From the NCBI GenBank assembly GCA_900298995.1, contig OMIC01000033.1, forward strand, positions 1 through 44,570: DNA of 44,570 nt. The letters run 5' to 3'. A program made the position numbers and the translations under genes. Below the pieces are notes generated by a model. The model was not told the origin of the DNA. It searched no databases and saw nothing but the letters and a program-made list of their open reading frames with translations. Origin of the DNA: Hyphomicrobiaceae bacterium (GTDB lineage: Bacteria > Pseudomonadota > Alphaproteobacteria > Rhizobiales > Aestuariivirgaceae). Every line of letters starts with the position of its first letter. Positions within the stretch are counted from its first letter, which is position 1. This document shows positions 20,477-28,804 of the stretch, in pieces.

Positions 20477-23005
20477 TCAGCCTTCCATGGCTTCCTTGAC
20501 CTTCTCGACCAGTTGCTTGAGCGAGAACGGCTTGGGCATGAAACTGAAGCCGCGGTGGCCTTCGAGGTCCTGCTCGAACTGCTCGCCGGGATAGCCGGAC
20601 ACGAAGACGAACCTGGTGTCGATGCCCCGCTTTCTCAGTTCACGGAGCAATGTGGGCCCGTCCATCTCGGGCATGACCACGTCCGAAATGATCAGATCGA
20701 AGCCTTTCTCGTCGGCCTCGATCTTCTCGATGGCGCTCTCCCCCGAATTGGCCTCGACCACCGTGTAGCCGCGCGAGGCGAGCGCCCGGAGCGCGAAGGC
20801 GCGCACCGCATCCTCGTCCTCGACCAGCAGGATGCGCTCCTTGCCCGTATAGTCGCGCTTTGGTGTTTCCGCGGGCTTTTCCTCGACCACCGCCTCCCCT
20901 GCCCGCTGCGGGTAGTAGCGGGGCAGATAGATCCGGAAGGTGGTGCCGACGCCGACTTCGCTGTCGCAGAAGATGAACCCGCCGGTCTGCTTGACGATCC
21001 CATAGACCGTTGAAAGCCCGAGGCCCGTCCCCTTGCCCACATCCTTGGTCGAGAAGAACGGCTCCCAGATCTTGTCCCGGATTTCCTTCGGAATTCCACT
21101 TCCCGTGTCGGCAACCTCGCAGGCGACATATTCGCCCGGAGGCATCAGCGAGGGCATAATACCGCGCGAGGCCTCGATCGGCACGTTGTAGGTCCGGACC
21201 GTCAGCGTGCCGCCGTTGGGCATGGCGTCGCGGGCGTTGACGGCGAGGTTGATGATCACCTGCTCGAACTGGTGGATATCCACCAGAACAAGGCCGAGGT
21301 CACGCTCATGCGCGATGCGCAGCTCGACCTTCTCGCCCAGCACGCGGCCCAGCAGATTGCCGAGATCGGAGAGCGCCTCGGTGAGCGCATGCACCCTCGG
21401 CTGCAGCGTCTGCTTGCGCGAGAAGGCCAGCAGCTGCCGCACGAGGTTGGCCGCGCGGTTGGCATTCTGCTTGATGTTCATGACATCGGCGAAGGCGGGA
21501 TCGGTGGGCCGCATCTTGGCGAGCAGCAGATCGGCGAAGCCGATGATCGGCGTCAGCACATTGTTGAAGTCATGCGCGATGCCCGAGGCGAGCTGACCCA
21601 CCGCCATCAGCTTCTGGCTCTGCGCCAGCTGAACCTCGAGCGACTTGCTCTCGGTCTTGTCGACCGCGAACACCACCGCCGTGTCGTCATCCGCCGACAG
21701 CCGCGTGAAGGTGAACAGCACGTTCCGCGGGCTCTCGCCCTCGACGGTGGCCTCGATCTGGTGCTGGCTGCCCTCGTGCTGGAGCGCGGCGGCCAGCGTC
21801 TGCTGCAGGCGGGCGCAGTCGCCCGGCATGGCGGCGGCCGCAAGTTCGGCACCCCGGCGCGCCCGCGGCGAGAGTTCGATGAAGGCGGCATTGGCCATGC
21901 GGATCAGCCCGTCCTGGCCGATCTCGGCGATGCCGATGGGGGCGTTGTTGATGAAGCGCGCCAGGCGCGGGGCGGAGATCGCAGCAGCCGATCCGGCACC
22001 GCCTGCGAGATCGCGCGGGACCACCACGGTGCGCGCGGGCGCAGGCTGGCCCTCGGCGTCAAAGCCGGCGTGATGGATCAACTGCACGGGGAAGAGCCGG
22101 CCCGTCGCGGCATTGCGGAGGTCGATGCTGAAACTCTCCGTGACCGCAGCGCCGGGGCGCACCGCAATGCCCGAGATGAGCCGGGCGGCACTGGCCCCCA
22201 GCAGGTCGGCTAGTGTCAGGCCAGCGGTCTGCACCTGCGCCAGATCAACGCCCAGCCATTGCGCCAGCGTGACATTGACATAATCCACCCGGCCATCGGC
22301 CAGCGTCGAGAAGAAGCCGACCGGCGCAGTGTCGAGATAGGTGATGATGAACTGCAGCCGGGTGAAGGCCTGCTCCTGCCGCGCCCGCTCGGCGCTCACA
22401 TCCTCGAACTGCCACAGCCGCAGCGCGCGCGTTCCGGCGCGCATCGGAGCAACCGAGAGCCTGATCCACACCGGCTGATCAGGCGGAGCGAAGGGAGCGG
22501 CGGACCCCGGCGCGACCCGCAACTCGCGGATGTCGCCACGCCCGGCAATCACCGCTTGCGTAAGCTGATAGAGCGGCGTCGCGAAATCCGCATAGGGCGT
22601 CAGCAGCACGTCGAGCGGCACCAGCCGTCGGTTTCCGGTCCGGTTCAGAAGGTCGTGATAGGCCGGATTGGCATAGAGTGCGCGTCCCTCCGCGTCTGTC
22701 ACAACCATGGGGTGGCCCACCGCGCCGGTGAGCGCATCGAGGAACAGCCGCTCGCTCTTCCCGCTTCCCAACCGCAGCACGCCAGCCAGCAGGGCGTAGA
22801 GCGCCAGCAGGCCCAGTCCGGCCAGCGCTGCCCCGGACCACATGATCCAGCGCGGATAGACAGGCGCAATATCGCGAAGACCAAAAACCACGGTGAGCGC
22901 CACCAGCGCGGCCAGAGCCACCACGAAGGCTGCCCTCAGGCCACCCTGCGCGGACACCGCCGGTTCCACGGCCTCGCCCCCTGCCGGCGGGTTGCTGTCG
23001 TCCAT
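20477..23005 (-). CDS. cckA: Hybrid sensor histidine kinase CckA
   Basis: An 842-residue hybrid kinase. Two membrane helices lie at about residues 23-44 and 53-76, followed by PAS-like domains (about 85-200, 215-310 and 345-450). The H-box is [20 protein letters not shown] with the phospho-accepting His near 478. The ATPase domain has [24 protein letters not shown] and [22 protein letters not shown]-terminal receiver ([14 protein letters not shown] onward) has its phospho-accepting Asp near 775 in [11 protein letters not shown]. This architecture is that of CckA, which passes phosphate via ChpT to the cell-cycle regulator CtrA. The gene is followed by recA on the same strand and faces an orphan FliO-like gene. 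Confidence 0.93.
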   Translation of the reverse strand: MDDSNPPAGGEAVEPAVSAQGGLRAAFVVALAALVALTVVFGLRDIAPVYPRWIMWSGAALAGLGLLALYALLAGVLRLGSGKSERLFLDALTGAVGHPMVVTDAEGRALYANPAYHDLLNRTGNRRLVPLDVLLTPYADFATPLYQLTQAVIAGRGDIRELRVAPGSAAPFAPPDQPVWIRLSVAPMRAGTRALRLWQFEDVSAERARQEQAFTRLQFIITYLDTAPVGFFSTLADGRVDYVNVTLAQWLGVDLAQVQTAGLTLADLLGASAARLISGIAVRPGAAVTESFSIDLRNAATGRLFPVQLIHHAGFDAEGQPAPARTVVVPRDLAGGAGSAAAISAPRLARFINNAPIGIAEIGQDGLIRMANAAFIELSPRARRGAELAAAAMPGDCARLQQTLAAALQHEGSQHQIEATVEGESPRNVLFTFTRLSADDDTAVVFAVDKTESKSLEVQLAQSQKLMAVGQLASGIAHDFNNVLTPIIGFADLLLAKMRPTDPAFADVMNIKQNANRAANLVRQLLAFSRKQTLQPRVHALTEALSDLGNLLGRVLGEKVELRIAHERDLGLVLVDIHQFEQVIINLAVNARDAMPNGGTLTVRTYNVPIEASRGIMPSLMPPGEYVACEVADTGSGIPKEIRDKIWEPFFSTKDVGKGTGLGLSTVYGIVKQTGGFIFCDSEVGVGTTFRIYLPRYYPQRAGEAVVEEKPAETPKRDYTGKERILLVEDEDAVRAFALRALASRGYTVVEANSGESAIEKIEADEKGFDLIISDVVMPEMDGPTLLRELRKRGIDTRFVFVSGYPGEQFEQDLEGHRGFSFMPKPFSLKQLVEKVKEAMEG

Positions 23006-23135
23006 CCCTGCTCACCCCGAATCAAAAGCAGTATAGGCCAAATGGTGTGCGGCGGAATCGTTCCGGGGGCTGGCATCCCGGCTTTACAAATGCCGGTCCA
23101 GGGGTCAGAGTTTCCCTTGAGCAAGGACACGATCG

Positions 23136-23540
23136 ATGGAATTTCTCACCCAGAACATGCAACTCGTCACCGCCGCCGCCACTGTCGCGGCAGCGTTGTT
23201 GCTGTCCGTCGGATTGTGGCGCGGACTCCGCCCCCGTCTTCTGGCGCGGCGCAGCCACCGCCTCGGGATCACCGAGTACTATGAGATCGACCGCACCCGG
23301 CGGCTGGTGCTGGTGCGCCGCGACAACGTCGAACATCTCGTGATGATCGGGCCGCAGCATGATCTGGTGATCGAGAGCGGCATCTCGGCCGGCAGCACTG
23401 CCGAGGGTTACTCGGCCCCCGCCACGCCGCCTGCGGGACCTGCGCCGGGCTCTGGCAGGCCAGCGCCGCGTCCGCCAGTCTTCGGCGATCGCAAGCCGCC
23501 TCCTCCGCCTGCGGCGCCCCGCGAGGAACCCCAGATCTGA
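23136..23540 (+). CDS. FliO-like single-helix membrane protein
   Basis: A 134-residue protein (MEFLTQNMQLVTAAATVAAA...). One membrane helix (about residues 10-27) is followed by a basic stretch and a small domain reading RRLVLVRRDNVEHLVMIGPQ and HDLVIESGI. This matches the FliO/MopB signature, in which a positively charged segment is followed by (R/K)-hydrophobic-G repeats. The C terminus is proline-rich and probably disordered. FliO assists flagellar export-gate (FliP) assembly, but no other flagellar gene is nearby, so this copy may have another role. It is divergent from cckA, 130 bases apart. Confidence 0.72.
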   Translation: MEFLTQNMQLVTAAATVAAALLLSVGLWRGLRPRLLARRSHRLGITEYYEIDRTRRLVLVRRDNVEHLVMIGPQHDLVIESGISAGSTAEGYSAPATPPAGPAPGSGRPAPRPPVFGDRKPPPPPAAPREEPQI

Positions 23541-23572
23541 AAAACCAGGCGCCCGGTCTCGCAACTGGGCGT
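23541..23572 (-). terminator. Hairpin between convergent FliO-like and DUF2852 genes
   Basis: A nine-base stem (GCGCCCGGT at 23549-23557 and ACTGGGCGT at 23564-23572, two G-U pairs) has a six-base loop. On the minus strand it is followed by a short run of T (complement of AAAA at 23541-23544). It would end the DUF2852 transcript and may also serve the FliO-like gene. Confidence 0.6.
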
Positions 23573-23594
23573 CCGGATACCCTGCTGTCGCAGT

Positions 23595-24047
23595 TCAGGA
23601 TGTGGCGGTGGTCCGGCGTTCGGCCATGAAGCGGTCGAACTCATCTTGGTCCTTGGCGCGGCGCAGACGATCCAGGAAATCCCGGAAGGCCCGCTGTTCC
23701 TCATCCAGACGGCGGCGCTCCTCATCCAGCCGCTTGAGCTGCTCGCGCTTGTAGGCGTCGAAGGCGGCATTGCCTGAACCAGCGGCCGCTGCCTGCCAGC
23801 CCCAGGTCGAAAGATCGGGCATCGCAAGACCCGCCCAGGGCGCGGCACCCTGCGCCGAACCCTTCCACATCTGGCCGAATTTCCATTTGGCGAAGATCGC
23901 GAGCAGGCCCAGGGGCCAGAACACGACGAAACCGGCGACCATCGCGCCGATCTCCCAGGCCGACCAGCGGCTCAGGCCGCCCCACTTGCAGCTCCGCCCG
24001 GTGCTGCGTGCCGTTTCACCAGGTTCTGCAGATGCAATATAGGTCAT
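23595..24047 (-). CDS. DUF2852 membrane protein
   Basis: A 150-residue protein with one central hydrophobic stretch (WSAWEIGAMVAGFVVFWPLG and following residues, about 28-52). A charged helical C-terminal half follows, rich in Arg, Glu and Lys (KREQLKRLDEERRRLDEEQR). This is the layout of DUF2852, a family largely confined to alphaproteobacteria. The second half should form a coiled coil. The function is unknown. It is convergent with the FliO-like gene and divergent from the phosphofructokinase gene. Confidence 0.85.
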   Translation of the reverse strand: MTYIASAEPGETARSTGRSCKWGGLSRWSAWEIGAMVAGFVVFWPLGLLAIFAKWKFGQMWKGSAQGAAPWAGLAMPDLSTWGWQAAAAGSGNAAFDAYKREQLKRLDEERRRLDEEQRAFRDFLDRLRRAKDQDEFDRFMAERRTTATS

Positions 24048-24190
24048 CGTTCGTCCTTTCCTGTCTCGTAGGCCATGAAGACATGGGAAGCCCGGGCTGC
24101 GGCTTCAATGAAAATCGGACAGTCACCGCAGCGGTTCCATCACAACGGATTTTCCTCTAATCAGAACCGACATTTCCGGAGACACCCATC

Positions 24191-25396
24191 ATGACCCGTC
24201 ACCACAGGATTGCCATGCTGACCGCTGGAGGCCTCGCCCCCTGCCTGTCCTCGGCAGTGGGCGGCCTCATCGAGCGCTATTCGGAACTGGCGCCGGAGGC
24301 GCCGATCATCGGCTATCTCGCGGGCTACAAGGGTCTTCTTCAGGGAAAATCGATTTCAGTCACGCCCGAAGTACGCCGCCGCGCCCATGTGCTGCATACG
24401 CATGGCGGCACCCCGCTCGGCAACAGCCGCGTGAAGCTGACCAATGTCGCCGACTGCGTGAAGCGCGGCCTTGTGCGCGAAGGCGAGGACCCGCTCAAGG
24501 TGGCCGCCGGCCAGCTCGTGAAGGACGGCATTACGATCCTCCACACCATCGGTGGTGACGACACCAACACGACGGCGGCCGATCTCGCACACTACCTGAA
24601 GTCCAACGGCTATCAGCTGACCGTCGTGGGCCTGCCCAAGACCATCGACAATGATGTCTCGCCCATCCGGCAGACGATGGGCGCATGGACCGCTGCGGAA
24701 CAGGGTGCCCTGTTCTTTGAGAATGTCGTCAACGAACAATCCACCTCTTCACGCCAGCTCGTCATCCATGAAGTCATGGGCCGCAACTGCGGCTGGCTCA
24801 CCGCCGCCACGGCGCGCACCTGGCGTGAGCGGCTCGATGCCCATGAGTTCCTGCCCGAGTTCAACCTGTCGCGCCGACACAAGGACATTGACGCGGTCTA
24901 TGTTCCCGAATTGCCGATCGACATCAACGCCGAGGCTGCCCGCCTGCGCAGGGTGATGGACGACAAGGACTCGGTCTCGATTTTCGTGAGCGAAGGCGCC
25001 TGTGTGAGCGAGATCGTGGCCGAGATCGAGGGACAGGGCGGCAGTGTCGAGCGCGATGCCTTCGGTCATGTCCGTCTCGACCAGATCAAGGTGGGCGACT
25101 GGTTCGGCAAGCAGTTCGCGAAGAAGATCGGCGCCGACAAGACCCTGGTTCAGAAGTCCGGCTATTTCGGCCGCTCTGCCGCAGCCAACAAGGCGGATCT
25201 CGAACTGATCCGCGCCATGGTGCACGTGGCAGTCGAGTCCGCGCTCGCGGGCATATCAGGTGTTGCGGGCCACGACGAGGAACGTGGCGACGAACTGCGC
25301 GCCATCGAGTTCCCGCGCATCAAGGGCGGCAAGCATTTCGACCCGGCCACGGCCTGGTTCCGTGACATGCTGCGCGACATCGGTCAGCCGTCATGA
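24191..25396 (+). CDS. Phosphofructokinase, pyrophosphate-dependent type
   Basis: A 401-residue PfkA-superfamily enzyme (MTRHHRIAMLTAGGLAPCLS). The substrate loop motif is GGDDTNTTAADLA at residues 121-133; the Asp in place of Gly after GGD is the mark of PPi-using enzymes rather than ATP-using ones. PKTIDND follows at 149-155 and EVMGRNCGWLTAATAR later. It interconverts fructose 6-phosphate and fructose 1,6-bisphosphate, reversibly with PPi. The next gene, for a cytochrome c, overlaps by four bases (ATGA). The length and motif are close to the symbol pfp, but I leave the symbol blank. Confidence 0.9.
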   Translation: MTRHHRIAMLTAGGLAPCLSSAVGGLIERYSELAPEAPIIGYLAGYKGLLQGKSISVTPEVRRRAHVLHTHGGTPLGNSRVKLTNVADCVKRGLVREGEDPLKVAAGQLVKDGITILHTIGGDDTNTTAADLAHYLKSNGYQLTVVGLPKTIDNDVSPIRQTMGAWTAAEQGALFFENVVNEQSTSSRQLVIHEVMGRNCGWLTAATARTWRERLDAHEFLPEFNLSRRHKDIDAVYVPELPIDINAEAARLRRVMDDKDSVSIFVSEGACVSEIVAEIEGQGGSVERDAFGHVRLDQIKVGDWFGKQFAKKIGADKTLVQKSGYFGRSAAANKADLELIRAMVHVAVESALAGISGVAGHDEERGDELRAIEFPRIKGGKHFDPATAWFRDMLRDIGQPS

Positions 25397-25815
25397 TCCG
25401 GTGCACCCCTGCGGTCCTCCTGGCACTGGCGCTGACTGCCCTGCCCGCCTGCGCCGACGCTCTGCTCGAACAGGCGCAAGCAGATTTCATGACGCTCTGC
25501 GCGCCATGTCACGGGGATGACGGCAGGGGGCATGGCCCGAAAGCCGCCAGCCTGTCCGCTCATCCCGCAGACCTCACCCAGATTGCAGCGAGGTACGGCA
25601 GCTTTCCGGAGGACAAGGTTTTTGCCACCATTGCCGGTCTCGACATGCCCGAGGGTCATGGCACCCGCGCCATGCCCATCTGGGGTGATGTGTTCGTGAC
25701 CGAGGGCGTGGGCAAGAGCACGACGCTCGCTGATGCAATGAAGGCCTCCGATGACGCATCGCGGCGCATCGCCGCGCTGGTCCGCTACATCGCCTCGATA
25801 CAGGCGGCGCCTTGA
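25393..25815 (+). CDS. Periplasmic c-type cytochrome (class I)
   Basis: A 140-residue exported protein. A signal peptide (about residues 1-22, ending ALTALPACA-D) precedes the haem-binding CAPCH at residues 36-40 in the segment TLCAPCHGDDGRGHGPKAAS. The likely axial Met lies in GHGTRAMPIWGDVF near residue 95. A monohaem cytochrome c would carry electrons in the periplasm. Its start overlaps the phosphofructokinase stop (ATGA) although the two have no obvious common pathway. The next gene begins with a TTG overlapping this stop. Confidence 0.88.
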   Translation: MIRCTPAVLLALALTALPACADALLEQAQADFMTLCAPCHGDDGRGHGPKAASLSAHPADLTQIAARYGSFPEDKVFATIAGLDMPEGHGTRAMPIWGDVFVTEGVGKSTTLADAMKASDDASRRIAALVRYIASIQAAP

Positions 25816-26546
25816 CTCTCTTCAAGGATGATCCCCGCCTGGCGCGCCATCCGCTTCGGGCAGACCTGCAGTTCTCCGTCTCGTCGCCCGCCGCCATCAT
25901 GTGGAATCGGATCGGCGGTCTTCTCACTGCTGCGGGTCGCGCTTCCCGGTTGCCGCCCGCCGTGATGCTCGCCGTGTGGAGCGTCGAATGCGGCGGTCTG
26001 CCATTCCGCCGCGGCCGACCTGTGCTGCGGTTCGAGCCCCATGTGTTCTTTGCCCGCTGGGGCGCACGGCATGAAAGACTGTTCGACGAGCATTTTCGCT
26101 ACGGCGGCCGGGCGGGCGTCGAGGGCGCCAAGTGGCAGGGCCACATGCTGCGCGCGGCACCGGGCAAGGACTGGCAGCGGTTCCACGGCGATCAGGCGGC
26201 GGAATACCGCGCCCTTGAACTGGCCACTCGCCTCTCCGATCCGGACACGGCACGGCAGTGTGCCAGCTTCGGCGGTCCCCAGATCATGGGGTTCAATCAC
26301 GGAGCCTGCGGCTACGACAGCGCCTCAGCCCTGTTCAGCGCCTTTGCACGCTCGGAGCGCTGGCAGGTGCTGGCCTTCTTCGACTTCTGCGCCCAAAAGG
26401 ATCTGCTCGGCGCGCTGGCCGCAGGTGATTGGCTGGGCTTTGCAACAGCCTACAATGGCCCGGGCAACGCGCCTGCCTATGCCGCGAAGATCGCCACCGC
26501 GCATGACGACGCCGTCAGCCTGCTTGCAGGCCGCAGCCAAGTGTAA
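25812..26546 (+). CDS. N-acetylmuramidase-domain protein (DUF3380 type)
   Basis: A 244-residue protein from a TTG overlapping the cytochrome stop (TTGA); an ATG at 25899 is an alternative start. The catalytic region reads PPAVMLAVWSVECGGLPFRR and continues RPVLRFEPHVFFARWG. The Glu after SV is in the position expected for the acid of DUF3380 muramidases. FGGPQIMGFNHGACGYDSA and AYNGPGNAPAYAAKI follow, also family-typical. These domains are best known from phage endolysins (peptidoglycan glycosidases), but no phage genes are near. There is no signal peptide, so its route to the wall is unclear. It lies between the cytochrome gene and modB. Confidence 0.75.
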   Translation: MTLFKDDPRLARHPLRADLQFSVSSPAAIMWNRIGGLLTAAGRASRLPPAVMLAVWSVECGGLPFRRGRPVLRFEPHVFFARWGARHERLFDEHFRYGGRAGVEGAKWQGHMLRAAPGKDWQRFHGDQAAEYRALELATRLSDPDTARQCASFGGPQIMGFNHGACGYDSASALFSAFARSERWQVLAFFDFCAQKDLLGALAAGDWLGFATAYNGPGNAPAYAAKIATAHDDAVSLLAGRSQV

Positions 26547-26549
26547 TAG

Positions 26550-26566
26550 TCGTTTGGCTATAACGA
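26550..26566. promoter_or_regulatory. Dyad TCGTT-N7-AACGA before modB, possible ModE-type operator
   Basis: TCGTT at 26550-26554 and AACGA at 26562-26566 form a short dyad, with CTATAACG reading into the right arm. ModE/Mo-box sites in other bacteria contain CGTTAT...ATAACG halves but with a longer spacer. Its place 25 bases before modB and the ModE-like gene two genes away make a molybdate-responsive operator possible. The spacing mismatch makes it weak. Confidence 0.3.
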
Positions 26567-26590
26567 TGATCAAGGGGCTCATGTCTGGCA

Positions 26591-27286
26591 ATGTCCTGGT
26601 TCAGCCTCACCGCTGATGAGTGGGAGGCGGTGCGCCTCAGCCTCAGAGTAGCCACCGTGGCGATGCTGGCGAGCATGCCATTCGCTGTTGCGATGGCCTG
26701 GCTGCTGGCGCGGCGCGACTTCTGGGGAAAGTCGCTGGTGAACGGACTGGTGCATCTGCCGCTGGTGCTGCCGCCGGTTGTCACGGGCTATCTGCTGCTG
26801 CTGGGATTTGGCACACGCGGGCCCCTCGGCTCCTTTCTCGCGGAGTTCGGCATCGTCTTCGCCTTTCGCTGGACGGGTGCGGCGCTGGCCTGCGCCATCA
26901 TGGGATTTCCGCTGATGGTGCGCGCAATCCGCCTGTCGATCGAGGCTGTTGACATGCGACTGGAACAGGCTTCGGCAACCCTCGGCGCCAATGCCGTATG
27001 GGTGTTTCTTACCGTGACCCTGCCGCTGACCCTGCCCGGCATCATCGCCGGGATGATCCTGTGTTTTGCAAAGGCCATGGGTGAATTCGGCGCCACCATC
27101 ACTTTCGTCTCGAACATCCCCGGAGAAACCCAGACCCTGCCGTCCGCCATCTACACCCTGACCCAGGTGCCGGGAGGTGACGCGGGCGCGCTCCGACTGA
27201 CCGCGATTTCGGTGGTCATCTCGCTTGGCGCACTCATGGTCTCGGAATATCTCGCCCGCCGCGCCGGACAACGGATCGCAGCATGA
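26591..27286 (+). CDS. modB: Molybdate ABC transporter, membrane permease
   Basis: A 231-residue ABC permease with five or six membrane helices (MSWFSLTADEWEAVRLSLRV). It has LPLVLPPVVTGYLLLLGFG and the EAA loop region ASATLGANAVWVFLTVTLPL followed by PGIIAGMILCFAKAMGEFGA. These are typical of ModB. Its stop overlaps the modC start (ATGA), confirming a two-gene unit. The usual first gene, modA for the molybdate-binding protein, is absent; a muramidase gene occupies its place. Confidence 0.93.
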   Translation: MSWFSLTADEWEAVRLSLRVATVAMLASMPFAVAMAWLLARRDFWGKSLVNGLVHLPLVLPPVVTGYLLLLGFGTRGPLGSFLAEFGIVFAFRWTGAALACAIMGFPLMVRAIRLSIEAVDMRLEQASATLGANAVWVFLTVTLPLTLPGIIAGMILCFAKAMGEFGATITFVSNIPGETQTLPSAIYTLTQVPGGDAGALRLTAISVVISLGALMVSEYLARRAGQRIAA

Positions 27287-28377
27287 GCCTCCTCGTCGAT
27301 GTCGAAATGATTCTGGGCGATTTCAGCCTGGCAGCCAGATTTGACAGTCCCGGCCCTGTGACCGCCATCTTCGGCGCCTCGGGCTCCGGCAAGACGAGCC
27401 TCGTCAATGTCATTGCAGGTCTCAGGAGACCTGAAAGGGGTCAGGTTCTGCTCAATGGCGAAGCCCTGCTCGACACCGCGCGGCACATCGACCTCCCGCC
27501 CCACCGGCGGCGCATCGGCTATGTGTTCCAGGATGCGCGGCTGTTTCCCCATCTCACGGTCAGCGCCAACCTGGCCTATGGGGAATGGTTCACGCCGCGC
27601 GCCGCGCGCTATGCCCTTCGCCTGCAGATTCTCGATCTTCTTGGCATCGGCCACCTTCTGGCGCGACGGCCGCGCGATCTCTCCGGCGGCGAGAAGCAGC
27701 GCGTGGCCATCGGACGGGCACTGCTGGCCTCGCCCCGGCTGCTGCTGATGGATGAGCCACTGGCGTCGCTTGATGCCGCCCGCAAGGCCGAGATCATGCC
27801 TTATCTCGAAAGGCTGCGCGATGAGATCCGCATTCCCATCGTCTATGTGAGCCACTCCGTGAACGAGGTGATGCGGCTTGCCAGCACGATCGCGGTGATG
27901 GAGGGCGGCCGGCTGAAGGCCTTCGGACCGGCATCGGACATCGCCCAGCGCCTCGACCTCGTGCCGGAGGAAGAGCGCGAGGAAGCTGGCGTCATCCTCG
28001 ACATGACCGTGAAGCAGCATGATCCCGCAACGGGGCTCACGGAACTCGCCTCGGCCGCCGGACGTTTCTTCGTGCCGGGAACCATTGCCCCGGGCGGAGC
28101 GACGGCACGCGTGAGAATCCGCGCGCGGGACGTGATGCTCGCCGCAGAGGAGCCGCGCCACATCAGCGCGCTGAACATCGTCCCAGGCATCGTTGCCGAA
28201 GTCCTCGCTGCCGGGCCGCATGCCGTGACCGTCCGGCTCGACTGCAATGGCGAGGCGGTGATTGCCCGCATCACCCGCCACTCCGCCGGACAGCTCGGGC
28301 TTCGTCCAGGCACACGTGCCTTTGCCATCATCAAGGCGGTGTCGGTGGCAGGCCCGGCCGCCCGCGCCCGTCCCTAG
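27283..28377 (+). CDS. modC: Molybdate ABC transporter, ATP-binding protein
   Basis: A 364-residue ABC ATPase. Walker A is GASGSGKTSLVNVIAG (about residues 30-45), the signature is LSGGEKQRVAIGRALLASPR and Walker B is LLLMDEPLASLD. A C-terminal TOBE/MOP domain from about 290 (SALNIVPGIVAEVLAAGPHA) identifies ModC rather than a general importer ATPase. The first beta strands are shifted (MSLLVDVEMILGDFSLAARF), as in ModC. Its TAG stop shares the CTAG with the stop of the convergent ModE-like gene. Confidence 0.93.
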   Translation: MSLLVDVEMILGDFSLAARFDSPGPVTAIFGASGSGKTSLVNVIAGLRRPERGQVLLNGEALLDTARHIDLPPHRRRIGYVFQDARLFPHLTVSANLAYGEWFTPRAARYALRLQILDLLGIGHLLARRPRDLSGGEKQRVAIGRALLASPRLLLMDEPLASLDAARKAEIMPYLERLRDEIRIPIVYVSHSVNEVMRLASTIAVMEGGRLKAFGPASDIAQRLDLVPEEEREEAGVILDMTVKQHDPATGLTELASAAGRFFVPGTIAPGGATARVRIRARDVMLAAEEPRHISALNIVPGIVAEVLAAGPHAVTVRLDCNGEAVIARITRHSAGQLGLRPGTRAFAIIKAVSVAGPAARARP

Positions 28378-28721
28378 GCGCGCGCCTTCGCCATGTCTCT
28401 TGCCAGAGCCGCAAGATGCGGCGCACTGGCAGCAGCGGCGGCCCGCTCCATGGCCCGGTAGCGCGTGATCAGGCTGCGTCCGAAGGGCGTGAGGGTTGCG
28501 CCACCACCCCTCTTGCCACCGCTGCGCGAGTGAACCACGGGCTTTCCGAAAATCGTGTTCAGCTCCTCGATCAATTCCCAGGCCCGACGATAGGACATGC
28601 TCATCGCCCGTCCGCCCGCCGAGATCGATCCCAGCTCGGCAATCTGCTCCAGAAGCTCGATCTTGCCGGGTCCGACCCGCCGGTCCGGCCCGAAGTCGAT
28701 GCGGATACTGAGATCGGTCAT
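28374..28721 (-). CDS. ModE-like winged-helix regulator (DNA-binding domain only)
   Basis: A 115-residue protein from the ATG at 28721 (MTDLSIRIDFGPDRRVGPGK). The helix-turn-helix region reads LLEQIAELGSISAGGRAMSM and SYRRAWELIEELNTIFGKPV, then GGGATLTPFGRSLITRYRAM, the pattern of the ModE N-terminal domain. The molybdate-binding MOP domains are missing, so metal sensing must be done otherwise, or the protein needs a partner. It is convergent with modC and shares its stop-codon bases. It is probably a regulator of the adjacent modBC. Confidence 0.88.
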   Translation of the reverse strand: MTDLSIRIDFGPDRRVGPGKIELLEQIAELGSISAGGRAMSMSYRRAWELIEELNTIFGKPVVHSRSGGKRGGGATLTPFGRSLITRYRAMERAAAAASAPHLAALARDMAKARA

Positions 28722-28804
28722 CGGATTCACCCTTTGCTCGCCGCGCCATGATCGGCGAAACTGGTGCATAAATCCAGTGGCGGTCCGCCGGGGAGATCAG
28801 GCTC

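Noticed and set aside
23136-23540. Calling this region part of a flagellar cluster
   Set aside because: Only the FliO-like gene is present; neighbours are cckA, DUF2852 and a phosphofructokinase.
25812-26546. Prophage remnant around the muramidase gene
   Set aside because: No integrase, terminase, capsid or holin gene nearby, and the gene is coupled to chromosomal neighbours.
26550-26566. Firm assignment of a ModE binding site before modB
   Set aside because: The half-sites fit but the spacer is about nine bases shorter than in known sites, so it is listed only as a weak candidate.
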